Source: JBHHYR01 sp046757585
GTDB taxonomy: Bacteria; Desulfobacterota; Binatia; HRBIN30
DNA length: 16,297 bases
Direction of reading: 5' to 3'
NCBI GenBank assembly: GCA_046757585.1
Contig: JBHHYR010000076.1
Location: 1 to 16,297 of the forward strand
This document shows positions 14,991 through 16,297 of this stretch, in pieces. The notes beneath the pieces are model-generated. The model did not search any database and was not told where the DNA came from. It saw only the letters and a list, made by a program, of their open reading frames with translations. How positions within the stretch are numbered: the first letter of the stretch is position 1; every line of letters starts with the position of its first letter. The position numbers and the translations under genes are program-made.

Positions 14991-16085
14991 CTAGAGGACA
15001 ATCACGCTCCGCGCCACGTCGCCTTCTTCCATGGCCCGAAACGCCTGGTTGAGCTGCTCCAGGCGATACGTGCGTGAGACGAGGCGCTCGAGCGGGAGAA
15101 TCCCGTCCATAAAGAGGTCAACGAGGAGGGGAATATCCACCTGCGGTAGAACGTTTCCTCCGCTGACCCCATGGACTGACTTGTCGAAAAGCAAGCTCAG
15201 TGCGTCGAGGCTGACCTTGCCGCCCGCGGGTGCGCCACCGATGATGAACGTTGCGCCACCGGGTGCTGTCGATTCATAGGCCTGCTCCATCACGGCCGTG
15301 TTGCCGATGAACTCGAAGGCGTAATCCGCGCCGCCGCCGGTCAGTCGCCGGATCGCATCGACGGGGTCCTGCCGCGCGGCATTGATCCGGTGCGTCGCAC
15401 CGAACGCCGTGGCCAGCTCCAGCTTGCCGTCGGCGATATCGACCGCGATGATCTTGCCGGCTGCCACCATGCGTGCCGCCATGACGGCAGACAAGCCGAC
15501 GCCGCCGCAGCCGAAAACCGCCACCTGGGCGCCCGGCTCGACGCGCGCCGCCTTCACGATTGCGCCGATGCCCGTGGTCGTCCCGCATCCGAGCAGCGCC
15601 ACCTTGTCCAAGGGCGCGTCGGGTCGGATCTTCACGGCGCTCCGCTCCGGAACGACGGCGTACTCCGCGAAGGCGGACTGCGAGAAGAAATGGTGGATCG
15701 CCTCGTTGTTCCGCCGCCGGAGGCGGGTCGTACCGTCCAGCAAGGTGCCCGCGAAAATCGCGTCCCGCCCGACCTTGCAGAGGTACGGCTTACCCTTCTG
15801 ACATTCACGGCACTTCCCACAGGCAGCCATCACCCACAGGATAACGTGGTCCCCGGGCTTCACACTGGTCACGGCGCTTCCCACCCGCTCCACGACACCG
15901 GCCCCTTCGTGGCCGAGCACGATCGGCACCGGCATCGGCAGTTCCCCGCGCAGGACGTGGAGGTCCGTGTGGCAGACGCCGACGGCGTGCAACTTGACCA
16001 GGACCTCCTGTGCAGCGGGGTCAGCGAGAACGACGTCCTCGACCTGCGGGGGCGCCTTCGGCGCCGACAGTACCATTGCCTTCAT
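14991..16085 (-). CDS. Zinc-dependent alcohol dehydrogenase (MDR superfamily)
   Basis: A 364-residue medium-chain dehydrogenase that would oxidise an alcohol to an aldehyde with NAD+. Catalytic zinc ligands are C38 in GVCHTDLH, H59 in GHEGAG and C167 in LLGCGTTTGIG. The structural zinc site is complete (C89, C92, C95, C103). The Rossmann turn GCGGVG is at 192-197, and D216 at the end of the second strand favours NAD over NADP. The overall pattern resembles class III-like and related bacterial enzymes of broad alcohol oxidation. The frame is open to an ATG at 16154, but M-K-A-M-V-L at 16085 fits the family, has GGGAGGGGG about eight bases upstream, and avoids placing the palindrome at 16131-16152 inside the coding region. 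The aldehyde dehydrogenase gene follows. No methanol- or PQQ-related partner is visible here. Confidence 0.94.
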   Translation of the reverse strand: MKAMVLSAPKAPPQVEDVVLADPAAQEVLVKLHAVGVCHTDLHVLRGELPMPVPIVLGHEGAGVVERVGSAVTSVKPGDHVILWVMAACGKCRECQKGKPYLCKVGRDAIFAGTLLDGTTRLRRRNNEAIHHFFSQSAFAEYAVVPERSAVKIRPDAPLDKVALLGCGTTTGIGAIVKAARVEPGAQVAVFGCGGVGLSAVMAARMVAAGKIIAVDIADGKLELATAFGATHRINAARQDPVDAIRRLTGGGADYAFEFIGNTAVMEQAYESTAPGGATFIIGGAPAGGKVSLDALSLLFDKSVHGVSGGNVLPQVDIPLLVDLFMDGILPLERLVSRTYRLEQLNQAFRAMEEGDVARSVIVL

Positions 16086-16130
16086 GGCCGTTGCCCCCTC
16101 CCGAGCCGCGGCAAACCTCTTCCGGCCCTC

Positions 16131-16152
16131 GGTATTTGATGCATTACATACC
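16131..16152. promoter_or_regulatory. 22-bp near-palindrome, candidate operator upstream of the alcohol dehydrogenase
   Basis: The site reads GGTAT-TTGATGCATTAC-ATACC. It is symmetric at 9 of 11 base-pair positions, with a perfect ATGCAT core and GGTAT/ATACC ends. It lies 45 nt before the start codon at 16085 in locally AT-rich sequence, a typical place for a dimeric repressor or activator site. The bound regulator is not in the window. The remainder of the 16086-16297 region shows no gene; a TTGCCG at 16183-16178 is a possible -35 but without a convincing -10. Confidence 0.5.
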
Positions 16153-16297
16153 ATCGATTACCAAAAGCCACGACTACCGGCAAGGGAACGGGGGAAACAC
16201 CCGCGAACCGGTGGGCGTGGACAAGGAAGGGGAGGACGGAGGTCCACGCAACGGTGACGAACCGCGCTGGGCCTGCGCGACTGAGCCTTTCCGCGAC

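Noticed and set aside
13365..15077. A 570-codon open frame on the plus strand spanning the aldehyde dehydrogenase and part of the alcohol dehydrogenase
   Set aside because: It runs antisense to two clear enzymes and across their intergenic gap, and its translation shows no family features.
16086..16154. A 23-residue N-terminal extension of the alcohol dehydrogenase
   Set aside because: The extension is not typical of the family, a good ribosome site precedes 16085, and it would place the palindrome partly within coding sequence.

Overview
The window is high-GC bacterial DNA, densely coding, with nine recognisable protein genes plus the 3' part of a tenth. No rRNA, tRNA, CRISPR array, transposase or phage gene was seen. 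No gene-free stretch exceeds about 220 bases. The organism is most likely an uncultured soil or groundwater bacterium of the deltaproteobacterial sphere, and my best guess is Candidatus Binatia (Binatota / Desulfobacterota_B). That guess is inference. It rests on the exported proteins in the middle of the window: Thr/Pro/Ala-rich 'TPTATATRT'-type linkers, Cys-rich 'CDDxNPCTxNDTCQAGxC' repeats, and a C-terminal module I associate from memory with that group.

Layout. (1) 2-1225 (+): an MmgE/PrpD-family protein whose start lies outside the window. (2) 1251-7401 (-): a compact three-gene unit, GNAT acetyltransferase, then the large ~1,640-residue NAD-dependent glutamate dehydrogenase, then an MBL-fold hydrolase. 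The gaps are 20 nt and a 4-nt stop/start overlap, so co-transcription is likely. (3) 7573-9672 (+): two tandem paralogous exported proteins of unknown function, in the same reading frame and separated by one TAG codon and two further codons. (4) 9833-11482 (-): an exported beta-propeller protein with two Cys-rich repeats and a C-terminal module of unknown function. (5) 11658-13295 (+): a short possible leader ORF overlapping a YiiM-like MOSC protein, then a PAPS-type sulfotransferase. (6) 13431-16085 (-): a zinc-dependent alcohol dehydrogenase followed by an aldehyde dehydrogenase, plausibly an alcohol-to-aldehyde-to-acid pair, with a 22-bp near-palindrome upstream that looks like an operator.

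How the parts fit. The flanks are ordinary catabolic and housekeeping metabolism: glutamate deamination, alcohol and aldehyde oxidation, and a dehydratase-like enzyme. The centre (7.5-11.5 kb) is an envelope or secreted-protein segment of unknown role and is the least described part. I did not find a convincing new multi-gene system. The best leads are the tandem paralogs split by a single amber codon, the recurring C-terminal module, the leader ORF before the MOSC gene and the palindrome upstream of the alcohol dehydrogenase.
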